15,404 nucleotides of DNA from an uncultured Clostridia bacterium (GCA_934631055.1 CAKTXP010000038.1:1-15404), one strand, 5' to 3'; counted from the first letter of the stretch, positions 7,269 through 13,942 are shown. Program-made: numbers and translations. Notes: generated by a model not told the origin, from the letters alone.

Positions 7269-8288
7269 TCACTTTCCAAATCCGCAGTTAGGCCAAACGC
7301 AGACCGGACAATTCAGGCAAAGACCGCCATTGCCCAAGTTCGCCAAATCATCCGCAGTAATCGGTTCATCCGCGAGAAGATACGGCAGACAGATATCGAA
7401 AATCGTTCTCTTTGCATACATGACGCATCCCGGCAGACCGCAGACCGGTCTTCCGTCGGGCATATACGAAATCAGGAACATCGCACCCGGCAGAACCGGC
7501 GCACCGTAGGAAACAATCCTCGCGCCGGTATTGCGGATTGCCAGCGGCGTTCGGTCATCCGGGTCGACGGACATGCCGCCGGTGCAGACCACCATCTCCA
7601 CACCTTCATCCAGCATCCTGTTGATTGCCGCCGTAATGCTCTTGTCGTCATCGTCGCAGATTTCATGCGCCGCCATTTCACAGCCGTATTCAGCCAGCTT
7701 CTGCTGAATGACCGGCGTGAATTTATCGGTGATTCGTCCGTGGAAAACCTCGCTGCCCGTGGTCACCACGCCGTATTTGCGTGCGCGGAACGGTTTAAGC
7801 CGAAGAATCGGCGTATCGCCCGCCAGAGCCTTCGCCTTTTCCATCGCTTCCTTTTCGATCACCAGCGGAATGATGCGCGTACCGCAGAGCTTGTCGCCCT
7901 TCTTGACCGGCACGCCTGCCGAGCGAATCGCAATCATCATGCGTCCAAGGCTGTTAATCGTCTTGAGCCGCGCCTTATCCGCCAGAAAGAGACCGTCTGT
8001 CTCTGCCGTCAGCTCAATCTTGCCTTCCTTCGGCTGGGACGCTTTCATATGCTCATCCATACAGATGTCGCGCAGAATCTCTGCCGCTTCATTTTCATGC
8101 AGGATATTTTCGTTCTTTTCCCAGATATAAATGTGCTCCTTGCCCACGCTGAGCAAAACGGGAATATCTTCCTCCGTGATGATATGCCCTTTGCGGAAAA
8201 CCGCATCCTTGGTCACGCCCGGGATAATCTGCGTGATATCATGGCAGAGTACCTGTCCGACCGCCTCGGTGGTTTTAATCAGCTTCAT
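7269..8288 (-). CDS. MoeA/MogA-fold molybdopterin-binding protein with C-terminal cysteine motif
   Basis: First gene of the operon, 339 aa. The C-terminal half is a MoCF_biosynth (MoaB/MogA/CinA-type) domain with VVTTGSEVF at 174-182, TGGMSVDPDDRTP at 236-248 and GLPG at 284-287 in place of MoeA's SGNP. The N-terminal half is unlike MoeA domains I-II and I cannot assign it. The protein ends in CLNCPVCVWPNCGFGK, a C324-x2-C327-x2-C330-x4-C335 motif that could bind a metal or an iron-sulfur cluster. It probably handles molybdopterin or its adenylylated form. Whether it is an enzyme, a carrier or a tungsten-specific MoeA variant is not visible. The start at 8288 has AGGG 9 nt upstream. Confidence 0.85.
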   Translation of the reverse strand: MKLIKTTEAVGQVLCHDITQIIPGVTKDAVFRKGHIITEEDIPVLLSVGKEHIYIWEKNENILHENEAAEILRDICMDEHMKASQPKEGKIELTAETDGLFLADKARLKTINSLGRMMIAIRSAGVPVKKGDKLCGTRIIPLVIEKEAMEKAKALAGDTPILRLKPFRARKYGVVTTGSEVFHGRITDKFTPVIQQKLAEYGCEMAAHEICDDDDKSITAAINRMLDEGVEMVVCTGGMSVDPDDRTPLAIRNTGARIVSYGAPVLPGAMFLISYMPDGRPVCGLPGCVMYAKRTIFDICLPYLLADEPITADDLANLGNGGLCLNCPVCVWPNCGFGK

Positions 8289-8311
8289 TTGTTTTTTCCC
8301 TGCTTTCTTCT

Positions 8312-8348
8312 ATGATACAACGATACACCAGACTGTTGACATAAGCAA
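8312..8348 (-). promoter_or_regulatory. candidate promoter of the Moco/mod operon
   Basis: On the minus strand TTGCTT (8343-8348) and TATCGT (8320-8325) are separated by 17 nt. A second possible -10, TATCAT (8312-8317), lies closer to the gene but has no good -35. Either would leave only a leader of about 20-30 nt before the first gene, so no riboswitch fits there. The match is moderate and the call rests mainly on position. Confidence 0.35.
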
Positions 8349-8404
8349 ACTTGGCTTGAATAGCAAAATTAAGAAATTCAGCTATTCTTTCATTTGCGGA
8401 AAGG

Positions 8405-8440
8405 GCTATTCTCTCCCCCTTCGGGGGAGAATAGCTTTTT
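8405..8440 (+). terminator. strong hairpin with UUCG loop and T-run
   Basis: GCTATTCTCTCCCCC pairs with GGGGGAGAATAGC (one 2-nt bulge) around a C(TTCG)G tetraloop and is followed by TTTTT on the plus strand. It looks like an intrinsic terminator, yet no plus-strand gene lies upstream. A second copy of AGCTATTCT at 8380-8388 could pair with the same right arm, so alternative folds exist. It may insulate mobB from read-through, or belong to a dispersed repeat. Confidence 0.55.
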
Positions 8441-8545
8441 GTCTACAGTCTGCAATACACATATGTTTTTTAGAAATCCTGCAAACATTGTAAGCCCGGG
8501 ATTTCGAAAAGGGGATGGGGCAAAGCTCTGACTCCCCCATTTTCC
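8441..8545. other. intergenic stretch with a second GC-rich hairpin
   Basis: No gene is supported here. ATGGGG (8515-8520) pairs with CCCCAT (8535-8540) around a 14-nt loop, and flanking GAAA/TTTC can extend it past a GGGG bulge. A short minus-strand open frame crosses 8390-8593, but it has no ribosome binding site and would be read out of the mobB promoter. Together with the 8405-8440 hairpin this resembles the hairpin-rich dispersed intergenic elements of Clostridia; that is inference. Confidence 0.3.
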
Positions 8546-8548
8546 TGT

Positions 8549-8577
8549 TTGTACAGCACGATGGTTTATGGTACAAT
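8549..8577 (+). promoter_or_regulatory. promoter of mobB
   Basis: TTGTAC (8549-8554) and TACAAT (8572-8577) are separated by exactly 17 nt. A TG one base before the -10 gives an extended -10. Transcription would start near 8584, about 28 nt before the mobB ATG. Confidence 0.65.
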
Positions 8578-8611
8578 ATACGCAATATCTCACTTCAAGG
8601 GAGCAATGCCC

Positions 8612-9082
8612 ATGAAAGCTGTTTGCATCGCCGGATGGTCTGATTCCGGAAAAACGACGTTAATCGAGCGGCTGATTCCCCTGCTGATGGGCAGGGGACT
8701 GCGCGTAGGTGTCGTCAAGCACACCCACCATTCGCTTTCCATGGATCAACACGGAAGCGACACCGACCGCTATCGCGGCTCCGGAGCCGCCGCTGTGGTG
8801 CTTGCCGCCCCGGACGGAACAGCCCTGCTTGATTCGCGCCCCATGAATCTGGCGCAGACGCTCGCGCTGATGCCCGATATGGATTTGATTCTGGTCGAGG
8901 GGTTTGACCGCGAAGCCCATCTGCCGACTCTGGAGGTTTGGCGCACGCAAGACGCACCCTTCCGCTCCCGCGAGGAATGGCGGTGCGCCGTCATCACGGA
9001 TCTGCCCTGCGAAACGAAGCTGCCTGTATTCAGCCCATCGGATATCGACGCCATTGCCGATTTCATAGGCACGCTTCTTTAA
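8612..9082 (+). CDS. mobB: MobB, molybdopterin-guanine dinucleotide biosynthesis adapter protein
   Basis: MobB is a small P-loop GTP-binding protein that assists guanine nucleotide attachment to molybdopterin, normally with MobA. The 156-residue product has Walker A GWSDSGKTT at residues 8-16, VVKHTHH in the switch region, HGSDTDRYRGSGA and the VEGF signature. I chose the ATG at 8612 because AAGGGAG lies 8 nt upstream; the frame is open back to 8549 but that region contains the promoter. It is a single-gene unit divergent from the Moco operon, and mobA is not in the window. Confidence 0.9.
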   Translation: MKAVCIAGWSDSGKTTLIERLIPLLMGRGLRVGVVKHTHHSLSMDQHGSDTDRYRGSGAAAVVLAAPDGTALLDSRPMNLAQTLALMPDMDLILVEGFDREAHLPTLEVWRTQDAPFRSREEWRCAVITDLPCETKLPVFSPSDIDAIADFIGTLL

Positions 9083-9141
9083 TTTTTTCGCGCTTCATCT
9101 CGGTTTATTTTCAGAATATCCTTCATGTATAACCATAAAAG

Positions 9142-9183
9142 AAGGAGCCGGTTTTCCCGCCAAACGGGTCGAACCAGCTCCTT
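9142..9183. terminator. bidirectional terminator between mobB and tatC
   Basis: AAGGAGCCGGTT (9142-9153) pairs with AACCAGCTCCTT (9172-9183), with one G-T wobble. The loop contains a further CCCG/CGGG pairing. Each strand is followed by a modest T-rich run. It sits between two convergent units, about 60 bp after mobB and 32 bp after tatC. Confidence 0.7.
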
Positions 9184-9214
9184 TGCTTTTCATTTCGCCG
9201 AGGCTCTTCTATTT

Positions 9215-9997
9215 TCAGGCTTCTTCATCTTCCGGACGGACGCGCGGTTTAACCGTCTTGCTGACAATCACGCCCAATTCAAAAAGCACACACATGGGAA
9301 TCAGCAACATCAACTGGCTGACCACATCCGGCGGCGTCAGAATGGCTGCCGCAACCGCCAGACCCAGAATCACGTATTTGCGTTTGCTTGCCAGGCTCTT
9401 GGAATCCGTCCAGCCCAAGCGGGTGGTGATAAACATCGCCACAGGCAGCTGGAACGCGATGCCGAAGGGCAGCAGGAAGCCAAACAGAAAGTTAACGTAT
9501 TTATCAATCGACAGCATGGGCGTCGCCAGATTTTCGCCGGAAATAATGAAGAAATCGACTGCCAGATAATACACGGCGAAATAGCAGAACACCACGCCGA
9601 CCAAAAACAGAATCAGCGCGATAAAGAACAGCAGCCGAAACATCCGCCGCTCCTCGGGATACAGTGCGGGCTTGATGAACTGCCAGACCTGCCAGATAAT
9701 GACAGGGCTTGCTACAATCACTGCCGCAATCAGCGCGACCTTGAACTTGGTCATCAGAGCTTCGGACATCGCGGTATAAATCAGCTCAACGCCGCGCGCC
9801 GAAATCGGACCGGTAATCAGGCTCATCAGCCAATCAATGCACAGATAAAAAATCAACACAAAGGCTGCCAGCACCGTTCCCGCACTGACCATCAGCATGC
9901 GGCGCAGCGCATTGAGATGAGTCAGAATCGATGCCTTTTCCTCATCCACCTCGTGACGCTGCATCTCGTCCCGTTGTGTTTTGTCTTGCTTGTTCAT
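9215..9997 (-). CDS. tatC: TatC, twin-arginine translocase membrane subunit
   Basis: TatC is the six-helix membrane receptor for twin-arginine signal peptides. The 260-residue product matches the family length. It shows HLNALRRML near the N-terminus, FIKPALYPEERR after the second helix and LTPPDVVSQLMLLIPMCVLFELGV near the end, all close to canonical TatC segments. It is the last gene of the tat unit, 33 bp after tatA, with a GGGGG-rich ribosome binding site before the ATG at 9997. Its nearest divergent neighbour encodes a Tat substrate (11105-11734). Confidence 0.96.
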   Translation of the reverse strand: MNKQDKTQRDEMQRHEVDEEKASILTHLNALRRMLMVSAGTVLAAFVLIFYLCIDWLMSLITGPISARGVELIYTAMSEALMTKFKVALIAAVIVASPVIIWQVWQFIKPALYPEERRMFRLLFFIALILFLVGVVFCYFAVYYLAVDFFIISGENLATPMLSIDKYVNFLFGFLLPFGIAFQLPVAMFITTRLGWTDSKSLASKRKYVILGLAVAAAILTPPDVVSQLMLLIPMCVLFELGVIVSKTVKPRVRPEDEEA

Positions 9998-10030
9998 GAC
10001 TTACCCCCGTTTCTTTTTTGCGGGTAAGCC

Positions 10031-10213
10031 TCAGCCCTGCTTGTCATCCGGCTTTTCTTCGGTCTTCTCAGCCGGTTCGTCCTCCTTGACGGCCTTCTTG
10101 AAGTCCTTGATGCTCGTACCCAGCGCCTTGCCCACGCCGGAGAGCTTGCTTCCGCCGAAAAGCACCAATGCCAACACAATAATCAGAATAATCTCAGTCG
10201 TACCCAGTCTCAT
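10031..10213 (-). CDS. tatA: TatA, twin-arginine translocase pore subunit
   Basis: Sixty residues with one N-terminal transmembrane helix (TTEIILIIVLALVLF), the FGGSKLSGVGKALG hinge and start of the amphipathic helix, and a short highly charged tail. TatA oligomers open the translocation path. The usual FGPKKLP hinge is FGGSKLS here. The ATG at 10213 has AAGGAGG upstream with about 10 nt spacing. It lies 29 bp after the tatB-like gene. Confidence 0.92.
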   Translation of the reverse strand: MRLGTTEIILIIVLALVLFGGSKLSGVGKALGTSIKDFKKAVKEDEPAEKTEEKPDDKQG

Positions 10214-10242
10214 AGTTGTATTTCCTCCTTAAAATATTCCGT

Positions 10243-10590
10243 TCAGGATTTTAAATGCTTTCTGGCTTCCCGTTCTTTTTTCGCTTCTTCGTCCATCTTG
10301 TCAACGTCCTTCTTCAGGGCATTCAGATTACGCTGAAGCTCCTGGGACGCATCGCGCAGCTCGTCGCGGACATCCAGCTCTTTTTTCGTCTGCTTGATTT
10401 CCTCGGCGGTCTGATTGATTTCCCGTTCCATATCATCCCAGCCGGTTTCCTTTTTAAGCTCTTCAATCATTCGGCGAATCATCCGAACCTGACGTCCCAG
10501 CCATCTCGCTACCTTGGGCAGATCCTTGGGTCCGACAACCAGAAAGGCTACGAGCAGGATCATAATCAGCTCGCCAAAGCCGATATTCAA
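10243..10590 (-). CDS. tatB: TatB-like twin-arginine translocase subunit
   Basis: 115 residues: a short N-terminal helix (FGELIMILLVAFLVV), the hinge GPKDLPKVARWLGR, then a long charged helical region of about 75 residues. The glutamate in FGE and the longer helical tail resemble TatB more than TatA, although TatA and TatB are hard to separate by eye. The start is TTG at 10590, preceded by AAAAGGAGG with 10 nt spacing. No ATG exists upstream of the transmembrane helix. First gene of the tat unit. Confidence 0.83.
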   Translation of the reverse strand: MNIGFGELIMILLVAFLVVGPKDLPKVARWLGRQVRMIRRMIEELKKETGWDDMEREINQTAEEIKQTKKELDVRDELRDASQELQRNLNALKKDVDKMDEEAKKEREARKHLKS

Positions 10591-10634
10591 ATCCTAACAA
10601 CCTCCTTTTCTGTGTCTGCTTGTTCGTTTTGTCT

Positions 10635-10663
10635 ATCATATCGCATAGTCAGAAAAATGTCAA
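10635..10663 (-). promoter_or_regulatory. near-consensus promoter of the tat operon
   Basis: On the minus strand a perfect TTGACA (10658-10663) is followed after 17 nt by TATGAT (10635-10640). The start point would be near 10628, giving a leader of about 38 nt before the TTG start. It suggests strong housekeeping expression. Confidence 0.8.
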
Positions 10664-10777
10664 TTGCAATCTTCCCATACTTTATGTGTTAGTATAGACT
10701 AAATAACTTCAATCGTTTGGCATAGCCGATTTTTAATGAGCATATAAACTTTTCGTTAAAAAAACCGCTATTTTTTC

Positions 10778-10806
10778 TTGCAAACAGTTGTTTTTTGTGC
10801 TATTCT
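10778..10806 (+). promoter_or_regulatory. promoter of the ferredoxin-AOR operon
   Basis: TTGCAA (10778-10783) and TATTCT (10801-10806) are separated by exactly 17 nt, with TGC before the -10 forming an extended -10. The predicted start (about 10813) is directly in front of the 5' arm of the large closing helix at 10815, which supports both calls. The leader to the first ATG is then about 290 nt. Confidence 0.65.
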
Positions 10807-10814
10807 GTGTACAG

Positions 10815-11004
10815 CAGAAACAGAGAAAATCCGCGCTTGTGTGACCCTCCGGGTCTATCAAGCCAATGGGTGACGCGGGCAATCGCATCGCCTGCCATTT
10901 TGCGAAGGAGTTTCCCCTGTACCGCTTCTTTATGTATAGGCTTTTTTATGCCGCAGGCAGAAAAGAGCTTCATGCGGAGGCGATCGGGTGAGACTCTGTT
11001 TTTG
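10815..11004 (+). ncRNA. structured 5' leader, candidate Moco/Tuco riboswitch
   Basis: An 11-bp helix pairs CAGAAACAGAG (10815-10825) with CTCTGTTTTTG (10994-11004), with one G-U pair. Inside it, CCGCG (10831-10835) pairs with CGCGG (10874-10878), CTTG (10836-10839) with CAAG (10859-10862), and GACCC (10843-10847) with GGGTC (10851-10855). ATCGCCT (10887-10893) pairs with AGGCGAT (10978-10984); then GCC/GGC (10894-10896/10956-10958) and TGCG/CGCA (10901-10904/10952-10955) continue inward. The fold starts at the predicted transcription start and precedes a cofactor-dependent oxidoreductase operon. Known Moco RNA motifs occur before such genes. I could not align it to that consensus from memory, so the class assignment is inference; a structured leader itself is well supported. 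Confidence 0.6.
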
Positions 11005-11018
11005 TATTCGGAAAAGGC

Positions 11019-11067
11019 TGTAAATCCCTCAGCAGTCCCGCGTCGGTTTCGCGTGAGCGGATTTACA
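11019..11067 (+). promoter_or_regulatory. second long leader hairpin before the ferredoxin gene
   Basis: TGTAAATCC (11019-11027) pairs perfectly with GGATTTACA (11059-11067), continued by CTCA/TGAG and, after an asymmetric bulge, CGCG/CGCG around TCGGTTT. No T-run follows, so it is not an ordinary terminator. It ends about 25 nt before the Shine-Dalgarno. It may be the expression platform of the upstream fold or an RNA-stability element. Confidence 0.55.
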
Positions 11068-11104
11068 TAGCAAATGCAACCCAGTTTCAAAAGGAGGAGA
11101 CAAC

Positions 11105-11734
11105 ATGGCTGATAAGAAGCGCTTCCTTGACAAGGACTACACTCGTCGGCAGTTCCTGAAGCTCTCCGGCAAGAGTCTGGCTGGTCTGGCGCTGTCCACC
11201 TCAATGCTCAGCGCGATGGGCGTCACGGAAAAGGCGGTAGCCGAGGATAAGGTTCGCGTATGGGCTTTCCCGCAGGGTCTGCTCGTCGTGGATGCGGATC
11301 GCTGCGTGGGCTGTCAACGCTGCGAAATCAACTGCACCCTGACCAACGACGGCTGCTGCTCCAGCTACATTTCCCGCGTCAAGGTGACCCGCAACCTGTA
11401 TTCCAGCCGCAACGGAAACGGCTTGTACACCGAAAACAACTGGACCTACTTCCCTGACACCTGCCGTCAGTGCGAAGATCCTGCCTGCGGCAACGCCTGC
11501 CCGATGCAGGCGATCTACGCGGACGAGAACGGTATCCGCCGCGTCGATCCGGACAAGTGCGTAGGCTGCGGCGCCTGCCACGAGGCTTGCCCGTGGCATA
11601 TGCCGACCGTCAACCCCGTCACCAAGAAATCCTCCAAGTGCATCATGTGCGGCGCCTGCGTAGAGGGCTGCCCGTCCGGTGCGCTGTCCATCATCCCGTG
11701 GGATAAGATTTCCGCTGCGGCTCAGGCCGTCTGA
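11105..11734 (+). CDS. ydhY: YdhY-like Tat-signal ferredoxin, four [4Fe-4S] clusters
   Basis: 209 residues. The N-terminus carries an exact twin-arginine motif TRRQFLK at 13-19, a hydrophobic stretch LAGLALSTSML and a possible cleavage after AVA (about residue 46), so the protein is predicted to be exported folded through Tat. Four cysteine quartets follow: 67/70/73/77, 120/123/128/132, 152/155/158/162 and 179/182/185/189, fitting four [4Fe-4S] clusters for electron transfer. The overall layout, including SGKSLAGL after the signal and SSKC before the last cluster, closely resembles E. coli YdhY, partner of the AOR-family YdhV. A strong AAAGGAGGAG precedes the ATG. It is 45 bp upstream of the AOR gene, so the two are co-transcribed. 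Confidence 0.92.
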   Translation: MADKKRFLDKDYTRRQFLKLSGKSLAGLALSTSMLSAMGVTEKAVAEDKVRVWAFPQGLLVVDADRCVGCQRCEINCTLTNDGCCSSYISRVKVTRNLYSSRNGNGLYTENNWTYFPDTCRQCEDPACGNACPMQAIYADENGIRRVDPDKCVGCGACHEACPWHMPTVNPVTKKSSKCIMCGACVEGCPSGALSIIPWDKISAAAQAV

Positions 11735-11779
11735 TGAAGTTTCACCCGGAAAAAAATAAGAAATCAGGAGGGTAACATC

Positions 11780-13942
11780 ATGTCCGTTAAGAATGGCATC
11801 AACGGCTGGGCCGGTACCGTACTGCGCGTCAACCTGTCCACCGGCACCATCACCAAAGAAGATACCCTGCCCAAGTATAAGCCCTACATCGGCGGCATGG
11901 GTCTTGGCTATAAGGTCATCTGGGACGAGGTCCCGCTGGATTCCGACCCGCTCGGTCCTGCGTCGAAAGCCGTATTCGGCATCGGCCCGCTGACTGCATC
12001 CGGCGTTCCCTGCTCCGGTCGTATGAACGTTTCGTTCCTGTCCTGCTGGTCCAAGGGCAACTCCATTGTGGACGCGCACATGGGCGGTCACTTCGCGCAT
12101 GCGATGAAGTACGCCGGCTATGACGCGATTATCCTCGAGGGTCAGAGCGACAAGCCGGTTTATCTCAAGATTGACGACGACAACGTAACCATCGAGGATG
12201 CCTCCCACGTCTGGGGCAAAGGCACCTTTGAAACCAACGCTGTCCTCTCCAAGGAAAACGGCGACACCTTCGACGTGATTTCCATCGGTCCGGCGGGCGA
12301 GAATCTCGTTCCGATGAGCTGCATGGTCACCTCCGTCGGCAACTCCGGCGGCGGCGGCGTCGGTGCTGTGCTGGGCTCCAAGAAGCTCAAGGCTCTGGTC
12401 TGCCGCGGCACGGGCGCGGTCAAGATTGCCCGTCCGATGGAAGTCCGTCTGCTGAGCAACTACATGATTAAGGAGCTCGTCGGCGGCAACAACAACCATA
12501 ACGTGCCTTCCGTTCCGCAGAGCTGGGCGGAGTATTCCGCTACGGTCAAGAACCGCTGGCAGGGCGCGCCGGGCGTCGTCTGGGGCAAGGCTCCCAACGG
12601 TCCGGTTGACGCAGGCGAGCAGCCTGTCGGTCAGATTAACGTCGCCGCGATGCGCTGCCAGAAGGGCGTGTTCGACTTCGGTCACGTCGCTGAGAAATAT
12701 ACCGTGAAGCAGGGCGGCTGTTCTTCCTGTCCGGTTCGCTGCTACACCGAATATGAGATGGATCCGCTGGCGGATTACGATCTGCCGACGCATGTTTCCA
12801 ACACCTGCATGCCGATCATCGCGCAGGCCAACATCTATCCGGAAGGCACGCATGATTTCGTGGACGAGGGCGACGCCAAGATGATTCTGGGCGGTGCCGG
12901 CTCCCGTGCGCAGGACGATTACGGCGTATGGTGCAACTACGGCAACCTCTACACCGACTTTGCCCGTCTGTACACGGACGGCATCCTCAAGGAACACATG
13001 ACCGAGGAAGAGTGGAACGCTGTGCCGTGGGATCTGATGAAGAACGGCGATCCGCGCTGGACGGTCGAGTTCTATCGCCTGATTGCCGAGGGCAAGGGCG
13101 TTTGGGGCGAGATTGGCAAGGGCACCTATTACCTCTATCATGCGTGGGGACTTGACGACGCGACCAAGAACAGCGCGGGCAAGAACTACTACGACGAGGT
13201 TTCCGGCAAGAATACCAATGTCACCTACAACGGCTATCCGAAGCATCACTCCTCCGAGGACGCCTGGCAGAGCGGTCTGCTGTACAACCTGATGTACAAC
13301 CGCGACTGCATGATTCACCACTGCACCAACTTCGTGCGTTCCGGTTCTCCGTATGAAGAGGTCATCAAGCCGGTTCTGGAGAGCTTCTTCGGCGAGGGCG
13401 CGACCGACGCACCGAAGCACTATACCCCGATTAACGACGCCAAGATTCGTCTGGCGAAGTGGTCCTTCCTGGGCAAGCAGTGGCATGATTCCGCGACGCT
13501 GTGCAACTGGATGTACCCGATGACCCTGTCCCCGTCCAAGAAGCGCGGCTATAAGGGCGATTTGGATCTGGACGCGAAGTACATGACCGCGGTTGTCGGC
13601 GAGGATTACACCCGCGACAGCCTCGACTTTGACTGCGAGCGCATCTCCAACATGCTCCGCGCCATGACCGCGATCTCCTTCAAGCTGAACCTTGGCAGCG
13701 ACAACCTGCGCAAGGATCACGACGGCATTCCGGCTTGGGTATTCGACAAGGAGCCGGACTTCAAGGCGTTCGACGAAGGCACGGTCAAGATGGATCGCGA
13801 CGACATGGAAAAGGCCAAGACGATGTTCTACGAGGCAATGGGCTGGGACACCGAGACCGGCATCCCGACCCGCGAAACCCTCGAGAAATTCGATTTGGGC
13901 GACATGGCGGACAAGCTGGCTGAGCTGGGTCTGATTAAGTAA
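11780..13942 (+). CDS. ydhV: YdhV-like aldehyde:ferredoxin oxidoreductase family enzyme
   Basis: 720 residues, an AOR-family enzyme with a tungsten- or molybdenum-bis-pterin site and one [4Fe-4S] cluster. The N-terminal domain starts GWAGTVLRVNLSTG and includes GGMGLGYK and DAHMGGHFAHAMKYAGYDAIILEG, typical of the pterin-binding half. Cluster cysteines are C314-x2-C317-x3-C321 (GGCSSCPVRC), with C575 in TLCNW as likely fourth ligand. NNNHNVPSVPQSWAEYS and CNWMYPMTLSPSKKRGYKGDL point to the YdhV subfamily rather than archaeal AOR. E. coli YdhV has been reported to bind bis-Mo-MPT; its physiological substrate was not settled to my knowledge. The protein has no signal peptide, unlike its ferredoxin partner. 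An AGGAGGG lies before the ATG at 11780. Confidence 0.94.
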   Translation: MSVKNGINGWAGTVLRVNLSTGTITKEDTLPKYKPYIGGMGLGYKVIWDEVPLDSDPLGPASKAVFGIGPLTASGVPCSGRMNVSFLSCWSKGNSIVDAHMGGHFAHAMKYAGYDAIILEGQSDKPVYLKIDDDNVTIEDASHVWGKGTFETNAVLSKENGDTFDVISIGPAGENLVPMSCMVTSVGNSGGGGVGAVLGSKKLKALVCRGTGAVKIARPMEVRLLSNYMIKELVGGNNNHNVPSVPQSWAEYSATVKNRWQGAPGVVWGKAPNGPVDAGEQPVGQINVAAMRCQKGVFDFGHVAEKYTVKQGGCSSCPVRCYTEYEMDPLADYDLPTHVSNTCMPIIAQANIYPEGTHDFVDEGDAKMILGGAGSRAQDDYGVWCNYGNLYTDFARLYTDGILKEHMTEEEWNAVPWDLMKNGDPRWTVEFYRLIAEGKGVWGEIGKGTYYLYHAWGLDDATKNSAGKNYYDEVSGKNTNVTYNGYPKHHSSEDAWQSGLLYNLMYNRDCMIHHCTNFVRSGSPYEEVIKPVLESFFGEGATDAPKHYTPINDAKIRLAKWSFLGKQWHDSATLCNWMYPMTLSPSKKRGYKGDLDLDAKYMTAVVGEDYTRDSLDFDCERISNMLRAMTAISFKLNLGSDNLRKDHDGIPAWVFDKEPDFKAFDEGTVKMDRDDMEKAKTMFYEAMGWDTETGIPTRETLEKFDLGDMADKLAELGLIK

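Noticed and set aside
8289..8345. possible Moco riboswitch in front of the biosynthesis operon
   Set aside because: The candidate promoters leave a leader of only about 20-30 nt, too short for such an RNA, and no multi-helix fold is seen there.
8390..8593. 67-codon minus-strand frame in the mobB upstream region
   Set aside because: It spans two hairpins and the mobB promoter and lacks a ribosome binding site; a translated hairpin repeat is a better explanation.
9125..10027. 300-codon plus-strand open frame
   Set aside because: It is antisense to tatC, which is unambiguous, and its composition is that of a reversed membrane-protein gene.
10800..11204. 134-codon minus-strand open frame in the divergent region
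   Set aside because: It overlaps the structured leader and the start of the ferredoxin gene, has no ribosome binding site and no family resemblance.
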